Shown here: positions 48,297 through 57,364 of the stretch, one piece after another | How the letters are laid out: every line of letters begins with the position of its first letter | How positions within the stretch are numbered: the first letter of the stretch is position 1 | Assembly: GCF_014646235.1 (NCBI RefSeq) | Contig: NZ_BMNB01000014.1 | Location: 1 to 64,000 of the forward strand | Length of the DNA: 64,000 bases | Reading direction: 5' to 3' | DNA from: Micromonospora sonchi | Lineage (GTDB): Bacteria; Actinomycetota; Actinomycetes; Mycobacteriales; Micromonosporaceae | Made by a program: the position numbers and the translations under genes | Notes under the pieces: generated by a model | What the model was told of the DNA's origin: nothing | Database searches by the model: none | What the model saw: the letters and a program-made list of their open reading frames with translations, nothing else

Positions 48297-50912
48297 GTGA
48301 CGCCATCCCGACGTCGCCTCACGGTGCTCGCCGTAGCGACCACCGTGGCGCTGATCGGCCCGAGCGCCGCCGGCACAGCCCACGCCGATCCCCCGGCCGA
48401 CGCACCCGAACAGATCACCAACGGCGACTTCAGCACCGGTGTGTCGCCCTGGTTCTCCTACGGCACCGGTCCGCTCGGCGTCACCGACGGCCAACTCTGC
48501 GCCACCGTTCCCGGCGGGCTCGGCAACTCCTGGGACGCCGGCATCGGCCAGGACGCCGTCGCGCTCGTCGGCGGCGCCGAATACACCCTCGGCTTCGACG
48601 TGACCGCGACCCCTGGTGGCTCGGTCAACGCCGTGCTGCAACTGGGCAACGCCCCCTACACCGGCTACTACAGCGTCTCCGCCGCCGCCACCGCGACGCG
48701 GCAGCGGATCGAGCGGACCTTCGTGGCGCCCGACGACGATTCACGCGCCCAGATCATCTTCCAGGTCGGCGGCAGCGCGCAGGAGCAGACCATCTGCCTG
48801 GACAACGTCTCGCTGCGCGGCGGCAACCCGCCCGAGCCGTACGAGCCGGACACCGGCCCGCGGGTGCGCGTCAACCAGGTCGGCTACCTGCCCGGCGGAC
48901 CGAAGAACGCCACCGTGGTCACCGAGGCGACCAAGGCGCTGCCCTGGCAGCTGCGTTCCGCCGCCGGCGCCGTGGTGGCCCGCGGCACCACCACCCCGCG
49001 CGGGGTCGACCCGGCGTCGGCGCAGAACGTGCACTCGGTCGACTTCTCGTCGTACCACAGCCCGGGGCGGGGCCTGACGCTGGCCGTGGACGGGGAGGTC
49101 AGCCACCCGTTCGACATCTCCGGCACGCTGTACGACCAGCTCCGCTCGGACGCGCTCCAGTTCTTCTACATCCAGCGCAGCGGCATCGCCATCGACGGTG
49201 ACCTGGTCGGCGAGGAGTACGCCCGCCCGGCCGGCCACCTGGGCGTCGCCCCCAACCAGGGCGACACCGACGTGCCCTGCCAGCCCGGCGTCTGCGACTA
49301 CCGGCTCGACGTACGCGGTGGCTGGTACGACGCGGGCGACCACGGCAAGTACGTGGTCAACGGCGGCATCGCCACCTATCAGCTGCTGAGCGCCTTCGAG
49401 CGGACCAAGAACGCCGCCACCGCCGGCTTCGGCGCCGCCCTCGGCGACGGCACGCTGCGGCTGCCCGAGCGCGACAACGGGGTGCCGGACGTCCTCGACG
49501 AGGCCCGCTGGGAGCTGGAGTTCCTGCTGCGGATGCAGGTGCCCGCCGGCAAGCCGCTGGCCGGCATGGCCCACCACAAGATCCACGACCGGAACTGGAC
49601 CGGATTGCCGTTGCGGCCCGAGGACGACGACGAGCTGCGCGAGCTGCACCCGCCGTCCACCGCCGCCACGCTGAACCTCGCCGCCGTCGCCGCCCAGTGC
49701 GCCCGCCTGTTCGCCCCGTACGACCCGGCGTTCGCGCAGCGCTGCGGCAGCGCGGCGAAGACCGCGTACGCGGCGGCCAAGGCCAACCCGACCCGGTACG
49801 CCAGCCCGACGGACGGCAACGGCGGCGGCGCGTACGACGACGGCAACGTCACCGACGAGTTCTACTGGGCGGCGGTCGAGCTGTACCTGACCACCGGCGA
49901 GCGCGCCTACCTGACCGACCTGACCGCGTCGCCGCACCACACCGGCGACGTCTTCGACGCCCGTGGCTTCGGCTGGCAGAGCGTCGCCGCGCTGGGTCGC
50001 CTCGACCTGGCCACCATGCCGAACGGGCTGCCCGCCGCCGACCTGGCCCGGGTCCGGACGTCGGTCACCGCCGCCGCCGACGGCTACCTCGCCGAGATCC
50101 GCCGCCAGGCGTACGGGCTGCCGATGCCCGGCGACCCGGACAGCTACTTCTGGGGCGGCAACAGCAGCGTGATCAACAACGCGGTCGTGCTGGCCACCGC
50201 CTTCGACCTGACCGGTCAGGCGAAGTACCGCGACGGCGCGGTGCAGACGATGGACTACATCCTCGGCCGCAACGCCCTGAACATCTCGTACGTCACCGGG
50301 TGGGGCGAGCACGCGGCGGAGAACCAGCACAGCCGGATCTTCGGCCACCAACTCGACCCGAGCATGCCGAAGCCGCCCGCCGGCTCGCTGGCCGGCGGCC
50401 CCAACGCCGCCCTGCAGGACCCGTTCGTGGAGCAGTTGCTCGCCGGCTGTGCGCCGATGTTCTGCTTCGTCGACGACATCGCCTCGTACTCGACCAACGA
50501 GGTGGCGATCAACTGGAACTCGGCGCTGGCCTGGATCGCCTCGTTCCTCGCCGACCAGGGCGATTCGCGGGCGGTGCCGGCGCCGACCTGCGCGGTGAAC
50601 TACACCAACTACGGCGCCTGGCACGGCGGCACCGGCTTCACCGGCCAGGTGACCATCCGCAACACCGGCACCAGCACGATCAACGGCTGGACCGCCCGGT
50701 TCGCGTTCACCGGTGACGCGAAGGTGCGCGAGGCGTGGATGGCGGACGTGACGCAGTCCGGCGCCACGGTCACCGCCAAGAACGAGTCGTACAACGCCCG
50801 GATCGCCCCCGGCGGCACCGCGATGTTCGGCTTCAACGCCACCACCGGCAGCGGCGCCAACCCCGGCCCGCACCTGATCACGGTCAACGGCGCCCCCTGC
50901 GCCGTCTCCTGA
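48297..50912 (+). CDS. Secreted GH9 endoglucanase with CBM4/9 and CBM2
   Basis: Large secreted cellulase (871 aa). Signal peptide about 1-32 (TPSRRRLTVLAVATTVALIG, cleavage near AHA-DPP). Then a CBM4/9-like module (EQITNGDFSTGVSPWFSYG to TICLDNVSLRGG, about 38-178), an Ig-like CelD_N domain (VRVNQVGYLPGGPKNATVV, about 190-275), and the GH9 catalytic (alpha/alpha)6 barrel (about 290-750) with nucleophile region GGWYDAGDHGKYVVNGG near 342 and acid Glu in YSTNEVAINWNSALAW near 732. A CBM2 follows (about 765-870, CAVNYTNYGAWHGG to NGAPC). GTG 48297 has GGAAGGA 6-12 bases upstream. Processive endoglucanase architecture, although a CBM3c is absent. Confidence 0.92.
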   Translation: MTPSRRRLTVLAVATTVALIGPSAAGTAHADPPADAPEQITNGDFSTGVSPWFSYGTGPLGVTDGQLCATVPGGLGNSWDAGIGQDAVALVGGAEYTLGFDVTATPGGSVNAVLQLGNAPYTGYYSVSAAATATRQRIERTFVAPDDDSRAQIIFQVGGSAQEQTICLDNVSLRGGNPPEPYEPDTGPRVRVNQVGYLPGGPKNATVVTEATKALPWQLRSAAGAVVARGTTTPRGVDPASAQNVHSVDFSSYHSPGRGLTLAVDGEVSHPFDISGTLYDQLRSDALQFFYIQRSGIAIDGDLVGEEYARPAGHLGVAPNQGDTDVPCQPGVCDYRLDVRGGWYDAGDHGKYVVNGGIATYQLLSAFERTKNAATAGFGAALGDGTLRLPERDNGVPDVLDEARWELEFLLRMQVPAGKPLAGMAHHKIHDRNWTGLPLRPEDDDELRELHPPSTAATLNLAAVAAQCARLFAPYDPAFAQRCGSAAKTAYAAAKANPTRYASPTDGNGGGAYDDGNVTDEFYWAAVELYLTTGERAYLTDLTASPHHTGDVFDARGFGWQSVAALGRLDLATMPNGLPAADLARVRTSVTAAADGYLAEIRRQAYGLPMPGDPDSYFWGGNSSVINNAVVLATAFDLTGQAKYRDGAVQTMDYILGRNALNISYVTGWGEHAAENQHSRIFGHQLDPSMPKPPAGSLAGGPNAALQDPFVEQLLAGCAPMFCFVDDIASYSTNEVAINWNSALAWIASFLADQGDSRAVPAPTCAVNYTNYGAWHGGTGFTGQVTIRNTGTSTINGWTARFAFTGDAKVREAWMADVTQSGATVTAKNESYNARIAPGGTAMFGFNATTGSGANPGPHLITVNGAPCAVS

Positions 50913-51548
50913 TCCCCGGGTGGGGCGCCGTCGGCGACCGGCGCCCCACCCGGCCCCGCACCCGCCCTCTTCCCCGGTTGATCAAGAGGTCTTGGTCTGG
51001 AATTCCGCACGCGGATGACCAGAACTTCTTGATCAGCCGGGTGGTGGACGGCTACGCCGGCGACGACCGGCGCTGGTCTGCTGATGCGAGCAGCAGGGCT
51101 TCACCACCACCGACCGGTTCACCGTGGACCGGCCCGGCCGCCCACCGTGGCCCGGAACAGGTCCTGATCCGCCGGCCATGACCGGGCGGCAGTCGTCGCC
51201 AGGCGGCGCTCCTCATCGGATGGACTGCCGCCACTGTCGAGCTGACAGCGGCAACGAATCGGCGGCTGCGCGCCGCGCACGGCCCAGACGGCCACGAGCC
51301 ACACAGGCTCGACGCCCCCACGCCTGCTGGCCGACGCCCGACGGCCAATCGCCTATGCCGCAGGCCAGCGGCCAACGCAAGCACCAAAGGCGCTCGGCTC
51401 CGGCTGAGCGATGGCACAAACGGTTCAGCTCGACAGGGAAGGGCGGCGCGAACCGAGCGGCGCGGGACCAAGCAGCGCGGGACCAAGCTGCACGGACCGA
51501 CGGTCCTGCCCGGCATCTCTCCGAACCGAGGTCGGCCGACCAGCCGGG
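50913..51548. other. 636-base intergenic region
   Basis: Contains one imperfect palindrome (50976-51038) and a 15-base duplication GCGCGGGACCAAGC near 51464-51494. I see no convincing gene: the open frames across it are Arg-rich and lack start signals or recognisable sequence. Confidence 0.5.
50976..51038. repeat. GTTGATCA-type intergenic palindrome
   Basis: GGTTGATCAAGAGGTC (from 50976) pairs with GAACTTCTTGATCAGCC (to 51038), about 18 of 22 positions. Same family as the element at 54331; may terminate the GH9 transcript. Confidence 0.55.
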
Positions 51549-52514
51549 TCAGCTGGCGCGGCGCAGCTTCGGCAGCACCCGGTCGCCGAACGCGTCGAGG
51601 AAGGGACGCTGGTCCTGCCCGACGTGGTGCAGCGCGATCTGGTCGAAGCCGAGGTCGGCGTACTCCTCCAGCCAGCCCACGTGCCGGCCCAGGTCGGCGG
51701 AGATGTTGACCACCTCGACGAGGCGGGCCATCGGCACCTCGGCGGAGAGCACGTCGAAGTGCTCGGGCGTGGTCAGGTCCCAGCAGATTGGCGGGGCGAA
51801 GACGTTGCTGCGCCACTGGTCGTACGCGATCGCCTCGGCCTCGGCCTGGGCGGGCGCCCAGCTCAGGTGCACCTGGAGGTGCAGCGGCCCGCGACCGCCC
51901 GCGCTGCGGTAGGCGTCGATCATCCGGCGCAGGTGCTCGGTCGGGGCGTTGACGGTGATCAGCCCGTCCGCCCATTCGGCGCACCAGCGGGCGGTCTCGA
52001 CGCTGACCGCGGCGCCGACCAGGGCCGGCAGCTGCTCGGGCCGGCTCCACAACCGCGCCCGGTCGACCCGGACCAGGCCGTCATGGCTGACCTCCTCACC
52101 GCGCAGCAGGGCGCGGATGACCTCGACGCACTCGCGCAGCCGCGCATTGCGGACGTCCTTGCGGGGCCAGACGTCGCCGGTGATGTGCTCGTTGGCCGCC
52201 TCCCCAGAGCCGAGGGCGGCCCAGAACCGGCCCGGGTACATCGCGCCGAGGGTGCCGATCGCCTGGGCGATGACGGCCGGGTGGTAGCGCTGACCGGGCG
52301 CGTTGACCACGCCGAACGACAGCCCGGTGGCCTGGAGCGCGGAACCGAGCCAGGACCAGGCGAAACCGGAGTGGCCCTGACGCTCGCTCCACGGGGCGAA
52401 GTGGTCGGAGCACATGGCCGCGTCGAAGCCGACGCGCTCCGCATGGGTGACCGCCTCCAGCAGGGCGCGTGGGTGAATCTGCTCGTGGGAAGCGTGGAAA
52501 CCGATCGCCGTCAT
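51549..52514 (-). CDS. F420-dependent LLM-class oxidoreductase (TIGR03885-like)
   Basis: Second luciferase-like, F420-type enzyme in the window (321 aa). Signatures: CSDHFAPWSERQGHSGFAWS near 36-55, LGSGEAANEHITGDVWPRKD near 101-120, and SADLGRHVGWLEEYADLGFDQIALHHVG near 280 (abridged GFDQIALHHVG). It is clearly paralogous to the enzyme at 4.9 kb but belongs to a different subgroup. It has neither neighbour pathway nor known substrate. ATG 52514; transcribed after, and probably independent of, the aldehyde dehydrogenase 78 bases upstream, from which a degenerate repeat separates it. Confidence 0.88.
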   Translation of the reverse strand: MTAIGFHASHEQIHPRALLEAVTHAERVGFDAAMCSDHFAPWSERQGHSGFAWSWLGSALQATGLSFGVVNAPGQRYHPAVIAQAIGTLGAMYPGRFWAALGSGEAANEHITGDVWPRKDVRNARLRECVEVIRALLRGEEVSHDGLVRVDRARLWSRPEQLPALVGAAVSVETARWCAEWADGLITVNAPTEHLRRMIDAYRSAGGRGPLHLQVHLSWAPAQAEAEAIAYDQWRSNVFAPPICWDLTTPEHFDVLSAEVPMARLVEVVNISADLGRHVGWLEEYADLGFDQIALHHVGQDQRPFLDAFGDRVLPKLRRAS

Positions 52515-52546
52515 GCCGCCGTTGTCTACCCACCCCGGCGGCGATG

Positions 52547-52589
52547 TAAGCAGGGGCCTGCGGTAGCGGAAGGACCCCTTCTCAACGCC
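52547..52589. repeat. GGGGCCCC-type intergenic repeat, degenerate copy
   Basis: TAAGCAGGGGCCTGCGG ... GGACCCCTTCTCAACGCC, a diverged and inverted relative of the repeats at 57253 and 61045, between two minus-strand genes; it can form an imperfect terminator hairpin. Confidence 0.45.
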
Positions 52590-52592
52590 AGA

Positions 52593-54005
52593 TCATTCGG
52601 CGTGCGCGCCGGCACCGACACCGGCCGTACCCTCGCCGATCCAGACCGTCTTGACGTTGCAGAACTCGTGCATCCCCTGGGCCGACAACTCCCGGCCGTA
52701 GCCGGAGTTCTTCACCCCGCCGAAGGGCAACTCCGGATAGGAGGTGGTCATGCCGTTGATGAAGACGGCACCGGCCAGCAGGTCGGTGGCGAAGCGCTCC
52801 TGTTCCTGCGGGTCCCGCGTCCAGGCGTTCGAGCCGAGGCCGAAGGCGGTCCCGTTGGCCACCTCGATCGCCTCGGCGTACGACGACACCCGGTACAGCC
52901 CGGCGACCGGGCCGAACACCTCCTCGGTCCACATCCGCATCCCCGGAGTCAGGTCGGTCACCACCGTCGGCGGATAGAACCAGCCCGCACCGCTCGGCTT
53001 CTCCCCGCCGCAGAGCACGGTGGCTCCCTTGTCGACCGCGTCGCGCACTTGGGCGTCGACCTCGTCACGGCCCCGCTCGGTGGCCAACGGACCGACGTCG
53101 GTGGTGTCGTCGGTCGGGTCACCCACCCGCAGCGCCGACATCCGGTGCGCGAACGCTTCGGCGAAAGCCTCGTAGACGTCGGCGTGCACGATGAAGCGCT
53201 TGGCCGCGATGCAGGACTGGCCGTTGTTCTGGCAGCGGGCGGTGGTCGCCACCTCGGCGGCCAGTTCCACGTCGGCCGAGGGCATCACCACGAAGGGATC
53301 GCTGCCGCCCAACTCCAGCACCGTCTTCTTCAACTCCCGACCGGCGATCTGGGCGATCGACCGGCCGGCGGGCTCGCTGCCGGTCAGCGTGGCGGCCCGC
53401 ACCCGGGAATCGCGCAGGATCTTCTCCACCGCCTCGGAGCCGACGAGCAGGGTGGTGAACGCACCCTCGGGGAAACCGGCCCGGCGGAACAGGTCCTCCA
53501 GCAGCAGCGCGGTCTGCGGCACGTTGGAGGCGTGCTTGAGCAGTCCGGTGTTGCCGGCCATCAGCGCCGGTGCGGCGAAGCGCATGACCTGCCAGAGCGG
53601 GAAGTTCCACGGCATCACCGCGAGCACCGGCCCGATCGGCTGGTACCGGACGAACGCCCGGGTGGCGGAGACCGCCGCCGCGTCGGCCGGCACGTCGGCG
53701 AGGAACTCGGCCGCGTGGCCGGCGTAGAAGCGGCAGGCGCTGGCGCACTTGCTGACCTCGGCCTTCGCGGCGGCGAGCGTCTTGCCCATCTCGGTGGTCA
53801 TCACCCGCGCGATGTCGTCCCGCTCCGCCTCGAGCAGCTCCGCCGCCGCGGTCAGCCACCGTCCCCGCTGCTCGATCGTGGTGCCGAGCAGTTGCCGGTG
53901 AGCCAGTTCGGTCCGTTCGATCGCCTCGTCGACCTGCTCGTCGGACATCGCACCGTACGTCTTGAGCACCTGACCGGTGGCGGGGTTGGTGGTGGCGATG
54001 GACAT
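52593..54005 (-). CDS. Succinate-semialdehyde dehydrogenase-like aldehyde dehydrogenase
   Basis: Aldehyde dehydrogenase (470 aa) of the NAD(P)-dependent succinate-semialdehyde dehydrogenase group. MSIATTNPATGQVLKTYGAMS opens it, the typical SSADH beginning. Fold motifs: VLAVMPWNFPLWQVMRF near 133, TGSEPAGRSIAQIAG near 215, base Glu in LELGGSDPFVVMPSAD near 240 and Cys in QNNGQSCIAAKRFIVHAD near 270. It would oxidise succinate semialdehyde to succinate; no GABA transaminase is nearby. ATG 54005 is preferred because GGAG is 8 bases upstream. Confidence 0.88.
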   Translation of the reverse strand: MSIATTNPATGQVLKTYGAMSDEQVDEAIERTELAHRQLLGTTIEQRGRWLTAAAELLEAERDDIARVMTTEMGKTLAAAKAEVSKCASACRFYAGHAAEFLADVPADAAAVSATRAFVRYQPIGPVLAVMPWNFPLWQVMRFAAPALMAGNTGLLKHASNVPQTALLLEDLFRRAGFPEGAFTTLLVGSEAVEKILRDSRVRAATLTGSEPAGRSIAQIAGRELKKTVLELGGSDPFVVMPSADVELAAEVATTARCQNNGQSCIAAKRFIVHADVYEAFAEAFAHRMSALRVGDPTDDTTDVGPLATERGRDEVDAQVRDAVDKGATVLCGGEKPSGAGWFYPPTVVTDLTPGMRMWTEEVFGPVAGLYRVSSYAEAIEVANGTAFGLGSNAWTRDPQEQERFATDLLAGAVFINGMTTSYPELPFGGVKNSGYGRELSAQGMHEFCNVKTVWIGEGTAGVGAGAHAE

Positions 54006-54019
54006 CAGGGCTACTCCAG

Positions 54020-54283
54020 TCACTCGAAGAGCGAGTGCCGCACCCCCGGCTCCTCCCGGCGGCGAGCGGCGCGGCGGCGTTGAATGACGGCCAGGTCGAC
54101 GACGGCGACCACCGCGAAAACGGCGCAGACGACGCCCAGCCAGGCCAGGTCGGCACGGAAGGCCAGCACCGCGAACACGGTCATGCTGACGAGCCCGAAG
54201 CTGGCCAGCACGAGCCTCAGATTCAGGGCGCTGTACGCGTGGCCGACCGTGCCGCGGGCACGCCGGGGCTGTGATCTCGTCAT
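54020..54283 (-). CDS. DUF6343-like small membrane protein
   Basis: 87 residues with MTRSQPRRARGTVGHAYSAL at the start (the RxRGTVGHAYSALNLRLVLA block I associate with DUF6343), two hydrophobic helices (about 22-40 and 45-65) and a basic C-terminal tail ending HSLFE. It lies 14 bases upstream of the aldehyde dehydrogenase on the same strand and probably shares its transcript. GTG or ATG three codons earlier (54292) is possible; 54283 used. Confidence 0.7.
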   Translation of the reverse strand: MTRSQPRRARGTVGHAYSALNLRLVLASFGLVSMTVFAVLAFRADLAWLGVVCAVFAVVAVVDLAVIQRRRAARRREEPGVRHSLFE

Positions 54284-54330
54284 CACCCCCACCTACCCCG
54301 CACCGCCGCCGCTAACCCCCGCCCTCCTCG

Positions 54331-54391
54331 GTTGATCATGAGGTTAGCGGCAGTTTTTGAGATCAACTTCGCCGCCAACCTCATGATCAAC
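54331..54391. repeat. GTTGATCA-type intergenic palindrome
   Basis: GTTGATCATGAGGTTAGCGGC (54331-54351, 20 of 21 paired) and its complement at 54371-54391, loop 19 bases. It sits between divergent genes, where a terminator would not be expected, which favours a mobile repeat. Confidence 0.65.
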
Positions 54392-54480
54392 GGAAAGGGG
54401 CGGCTAGGGGCGTGGTGCTGGGAGGGAACCGCGCGTACAGTCACCATGCCGTCGCTCTGCGCTGTGAGGCTGGGGAATTC

Positions 54481-55329
54481 ATGCCTGGACGTTGGACCAC
54501 CGCCGCCGTCTGCCTGCTCGCGCTGGTCGCGTTGGCCTGCGAAGGCGGCGGGGAGGCCGCGCCCCGACCGACCGGGACGGCCCGGCCCGGCTCCCCCAAG
54601 GTGGTCGCCGCGCTCGGCGACTCCATCACCACTGGATTCGGCTCCTGCCTGGTGCTGACCTCATGCGAGCGCAACTCCTGGTCCACCGGGGACGGACTGC
54701 GGGTCGACAGCCACTACCGCCGGCTGCTCGACCGCAACCCGGGCTTGCGCGACAAGGCGTACAACCACGCCAAACCGGGGGCCCGGGCCGCGGCGCTGGC
54801 CGGTCAGGCGGAGGCGGCGGTACGCGATCGCGCCGACTACGTGACCGTCCTGATCGGCGCCAACGACGCCTGCCGGGGCACGATCGACGCGATGACTCCG
54901 GTCGCCGACTTCCGGGCCGAGGTCGACCGCGGACTGCGGGTGCTGCGCGAGGGCCGGCCGAAGGCCCGGGTCCTGGTGGTCAGCATTCCGAACCTGTACC
55001 GGCTCTGGGAGGTCGGCCACGACGACAAGCGCGCCGTGCGGGTCTGGCGACGGGGCATCTGCCCGTCCCTGCTGGCCGAGCCGACCTCGACCGCGGCCGC
55101 CGACCGGCAACGTCGGGCGGCGTTCCGGGCGCGCGTCAACGCCTACAACGACCAACTCTCCGCGGCCTGCCGGGCCTACGGTTCCCGCTGCCGGTACGAC
55201 GGCGGCGCCGTGCATCGGGTCCGGTTCGACCTGGACCTGGTCAACCCGCTGGACTACTTCCACCCCAACACGGCCGGCCAGTCCCGCCTCGCGGACGTGA
55301 CCTGGAGTTCCTCCGGGTACGCCGACTGA
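54481..55329 (+). CDS. Lipid-anchored SGNH/GDSL hydrolase
   Basis: 282-residue secreted hydrolase. An N-terminal signal with lipobox LVALAC (Cys20) predicts a lipoprotein. The SGNH blocks are clear: I with VVAALGDSITTGFGS (Ser nucleophile), III with TVLIGANDAC, and V with LDYFHPNTAGQSRLA (Asp-x2-His). SGNH enzymes cleave esters of lipids or acylated sugars; the exact substrate is unknown. ATG 54481 is used as it places the lipobox correctly; a GGGG-rich GAATTC context gives only a weak ribosome site (GAGG 8-11 bases upstream). Confidence 0.85.
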   Translation: MPGRWTTAAVCLLALVALACEGGGEAAPRPTGTARPGSPKVVAALGDSITTGFGSCLVLTSCERNSWSTGDGLRVDSHYRRLLDRNPGLRDKAYNHAKPGARAAALAGQAEAAVRDRADYVTVLIGANDACRGTIDAMTPVADFRAEVDRGLRVLREGRPKARVLVVSIPNLYRLWEVGHDDKRAVRVWRRGICPSLLAEPTSTAAADRQRRAAFRARVNAYNDQLSAACRAYGSRCRYDGGAVHRVRFDLDLVNPLDYFHPNTAGQSRLADVTWSSSGYAD

Positions 55330-55332
55330 GGC

Positions 55333-56154
55333 TCATCCTCGACGGGGCGACGGCGGGTGCGGGCCACCGTAGTGGCGGTACAGGGTCCGGGACCGGTCGG
55401 CGAGGTTCTTGGTGGCCGAGGAGTTCACCCAGGTGCCGAGGACGATCGCCGCGCCGGGAATCACCTTGGCGAAGGCGCGTTTCGCCGCGCGTACGCCGGC
55501 CATCTGCGCCAGCCGGACGCCGAGCCGCAGCATCGCCCGACCGAGTGGCGCCCGCTCGCCGCCACCGAACAACGCCTCGGCGCGCTCGCGCCCGGCCGCC
55601 ACGCCCAGCGCCAACCGGGCACCCGAGGCGACCTTGTGCACCTTCTGCAGGACCAGCAGATCGGCGGCCCGGTCCGGGTGGGCCGGGTCCACCCCGTACG
55701 CGGCGGCGATGTGCAGCACCATGCGGGCCTGGGTCCAGGCGAGCACTCCCACGTCGATCACCGCGCCGGGCAGCCCGGCAGCCCCGGAGACCGCACCGGA
55801 GAGTCGGGCCCGGTTGACGAACCGGCGCACCGCCTGCTCCGCCAAGGCCTCGGTCGTGGCCTTCGGCTGCTCGGCGCGGGCCTGCCGAATCCACGCCGCC
55901 GCCTCGGGCCCGAGCCGGCGGACCGCCTCGAGGGCGAGGTGCTCGGGGGCGTACTGCGGATCCTGGCGCATCCGGTCCCAGAGGGTGGCCGGCGGGGCCT
56001 CGGTCGCGTCGGCGGCCGGACCTGGCGGCGGCGAGCCCGGTGTGGGCGAGTCGGGCGGGGGCGAGTCGGGCGGGGGCGGGGCGGACGGGATCGGGGCGGA
56101 CGGGAGCGGGGCGGGCGGCACCGGCTGGCCATCGGCGGGGGCGGGATCACTCAT
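55333..56154 (-). CDS. EcsC-family protein with proline-rich N-terminus
   Basis: 273 aa. The first 55 residues are almost entirely Pro, Ser, Ala and Gly (disordered); from about residue 58 an EcsC-like domain appears (MRQDPQYAPEHLALEAVRRL...AAAWIRQ), with amphipathic helices and a hydrophobic segment (LSGAVSGAAGLPGAVIDVGVLAW near 122) and IPGAAIVLGTWVNSSATKNLADRS near 240. EcsC is tied to ABC exporter maturation in Bacillus; the actinobacterial role is unknown. It ends 3 bases from the convergent hydrolase gene. Confidence 0.8.
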   Translation of the reverse strand: MSDPAPADGQPVPPAPLPSAPIPSAPPPPDSPPPDSPTPGSPPPGPAADATEAPPATLWDRMRQDPQYAPEHLALEAVRRLGPEAAAWIRQARAEQPKATTEALAEQAVRRFVNRARLSGAVSGAAGLPGAVIDVGVLAWTQARMVLHIAAAYGVDPAHPDRAADLLVLQKVHKVASGARLALGVAAGRERAEALFGGGERAPLGRAMLRLGVRLAQMAGVRAAKRAFAKVIPGAAIVLGTWVNSSATKNLADRSRTLYRHYGGPHPPSPRRG

Positions 56155-56343
56155 GGCCTCTCCCTTCGATCGCGCTCATCCATATGTACCCGGGCGCGGC
56201 AACGACCTACCGGGGTCAGCGCGAACCGATGCCGGCCCGGGCGGGCCGGCGAAACAGGAATGCGCCAGGATAACGGGTACGTTCTGGCGATCGGGGCGCC
56301 GCCGGCCGGCGACCCGTTACCCGCATCGAGGGAGGCCGCACCG

Positions 56344-57255
56344 GTGCTCGACCCACACGAGCTCTACGAACTCACCGACGATCTGCCCGACCTCGGTCAG
56401 CCGGTCCTGATCCAGGCCCTCACGGGATTCGTCGACGCCGGCAACGCCGGCCGGCTCGCCCGCGAACAGCTGCTCACCTCGCTGGAGTCGCGCCCGATCG
56501 CCCGCTTCGACCTGGACCAGCTCTTCGACTACCGCTCCCGCCGCCCGGTGATGACCTTCGTGGAGGACCACTGGGAGAGCTACGACGAGCCAGAGCTGGT
56601 GCTGCACCTGCTCCACGACGACGACGAGACCCCGTTCCTGCTGCTCACCGGACCGGAGCCGGACCTGCAGTGGGAGCGGTTCATCGCCGCCGTCGCCGGG
56701 CTCGCCGCCCGGCTGGACGTACGCCTCACCGTCGGGCTGAACTCGATCCCGATGGCGGTGCCGCACACCCGGCCGACCGGCGTGACCGCGCACGGCACCC
56801 GGCGGGAGCTGATCGTCGGCTACGAGCCGTGGCTGCAACGGGTCCAGGTGCCCGGCAGCGTAGGCCACCTGCTGGAGTTCCGCCTGGGCAAGGCCGGCCG
56901 GGACGCGCTGGGCTTCGCCGCACACGTGCCGCACTACGTGGCACAGGCCGAGTACCCGGCCGCCGCCGAGGTGCTGCTGGCGTCGGTGTCCCGCAGCACC
57001 GGCCTGCTGCTGCCCCGTGACGGGCTGCGCTCGGCCGCCGAGGCGATCCGGGTGGAGATCGACCGGCAGGTGGCGCAGAGCGACGAGGCAACCAGCCTGG
57101 TCCAGGCCCTTGAGGAGCAGTACGACTCGTTCGCCCGGGGCAGTGGTGAGAACCTGCTCGCCGCGGAGAGCGGGCCGCTGCCGACGGCGGAGGAACTCGG
57201 CGCCGAGCTGGAACGCTTCCTCGCCGAACAGACCCGCCCGAACAACGAGCAGTAA
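56344..57255 (+). CDS. PAC2-family protein
   Basis: 303-residue protein of the PAC2 (proteasome assembly chaperone 2) superfamily, common in actinobacteria. The core VLDPHELYELTDDLPDLGQPVLIQALTGF near the start and VRLTVGLNSIPMAVPHTRPTGV near 130 identify it (abridged LNSIPMAVPHTRP). Members may help proteasome-linked or unknown assembly processes. GTG 56344 follows GGGAGG by 8 bases; codons further upstream in frame belong to the divergent EcsC gene. The TAA stop is the first triplet of an intergenic repeat. Confidence 0.85.
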   Translation: MLDPHELYELTDDLPDLGQPVLIQALTGFVDAGNAGRLAREQLLTSLESRPIARFDLDQLFDYRSRRPVMTFVEDHWESYDEPELVLHLLHDDDETPFLLLTGPEPDLQWERFIAAVAGLAARLDVRLTVGLNSIPMAVPHTRPTGVTAHGTRRELIVGYEPWLQRVQVPGSVGHLLEFRLGKAGRDALGFAAHVPHYVAQAEYPAAAEVLLASVSRSTGLLLPRDGLRSAAEAIRVEIDRQVAQSDEATSLVQALEEQYDSFARGSGENLLAAESGPLPTAEELGAELERFLAEQTRPNNEQ

Positions 57256-57305
57256 GGAAGGGGCCCCTTTTAACGCCTCGTGCATAGGAGGGGCCCCCTG
57301 TTAAC
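57253..57305. repeat. GGGGCCCC-type intergenic repeat, copy A
   Basis: 53 bases beginning with the stop codon of the PAC2 gene: TAAGGAAGGGGCCCCTTTTA, then ACGCCTCGTGCATAGGAG, GGGCCCCC and TTAAC. Matches 61045-61097 at most positions. Probably a terminator and a repetitive mobile sequence. Confidence 0.7.
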
Positions 57306-57364
57306 ACGACTTCCCGGCCGGCCCCCGCCGGGCGCGTCGGCCGGAAATGCGGCAGGCTGACACC

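Noticed and set aside
51052..51548. Coding gene between the GH9 cellulase and the second F420 oxidoreductase
   Set aside because: Frames in both directions are Arg-rich, with no start signals and no recognisable domain.
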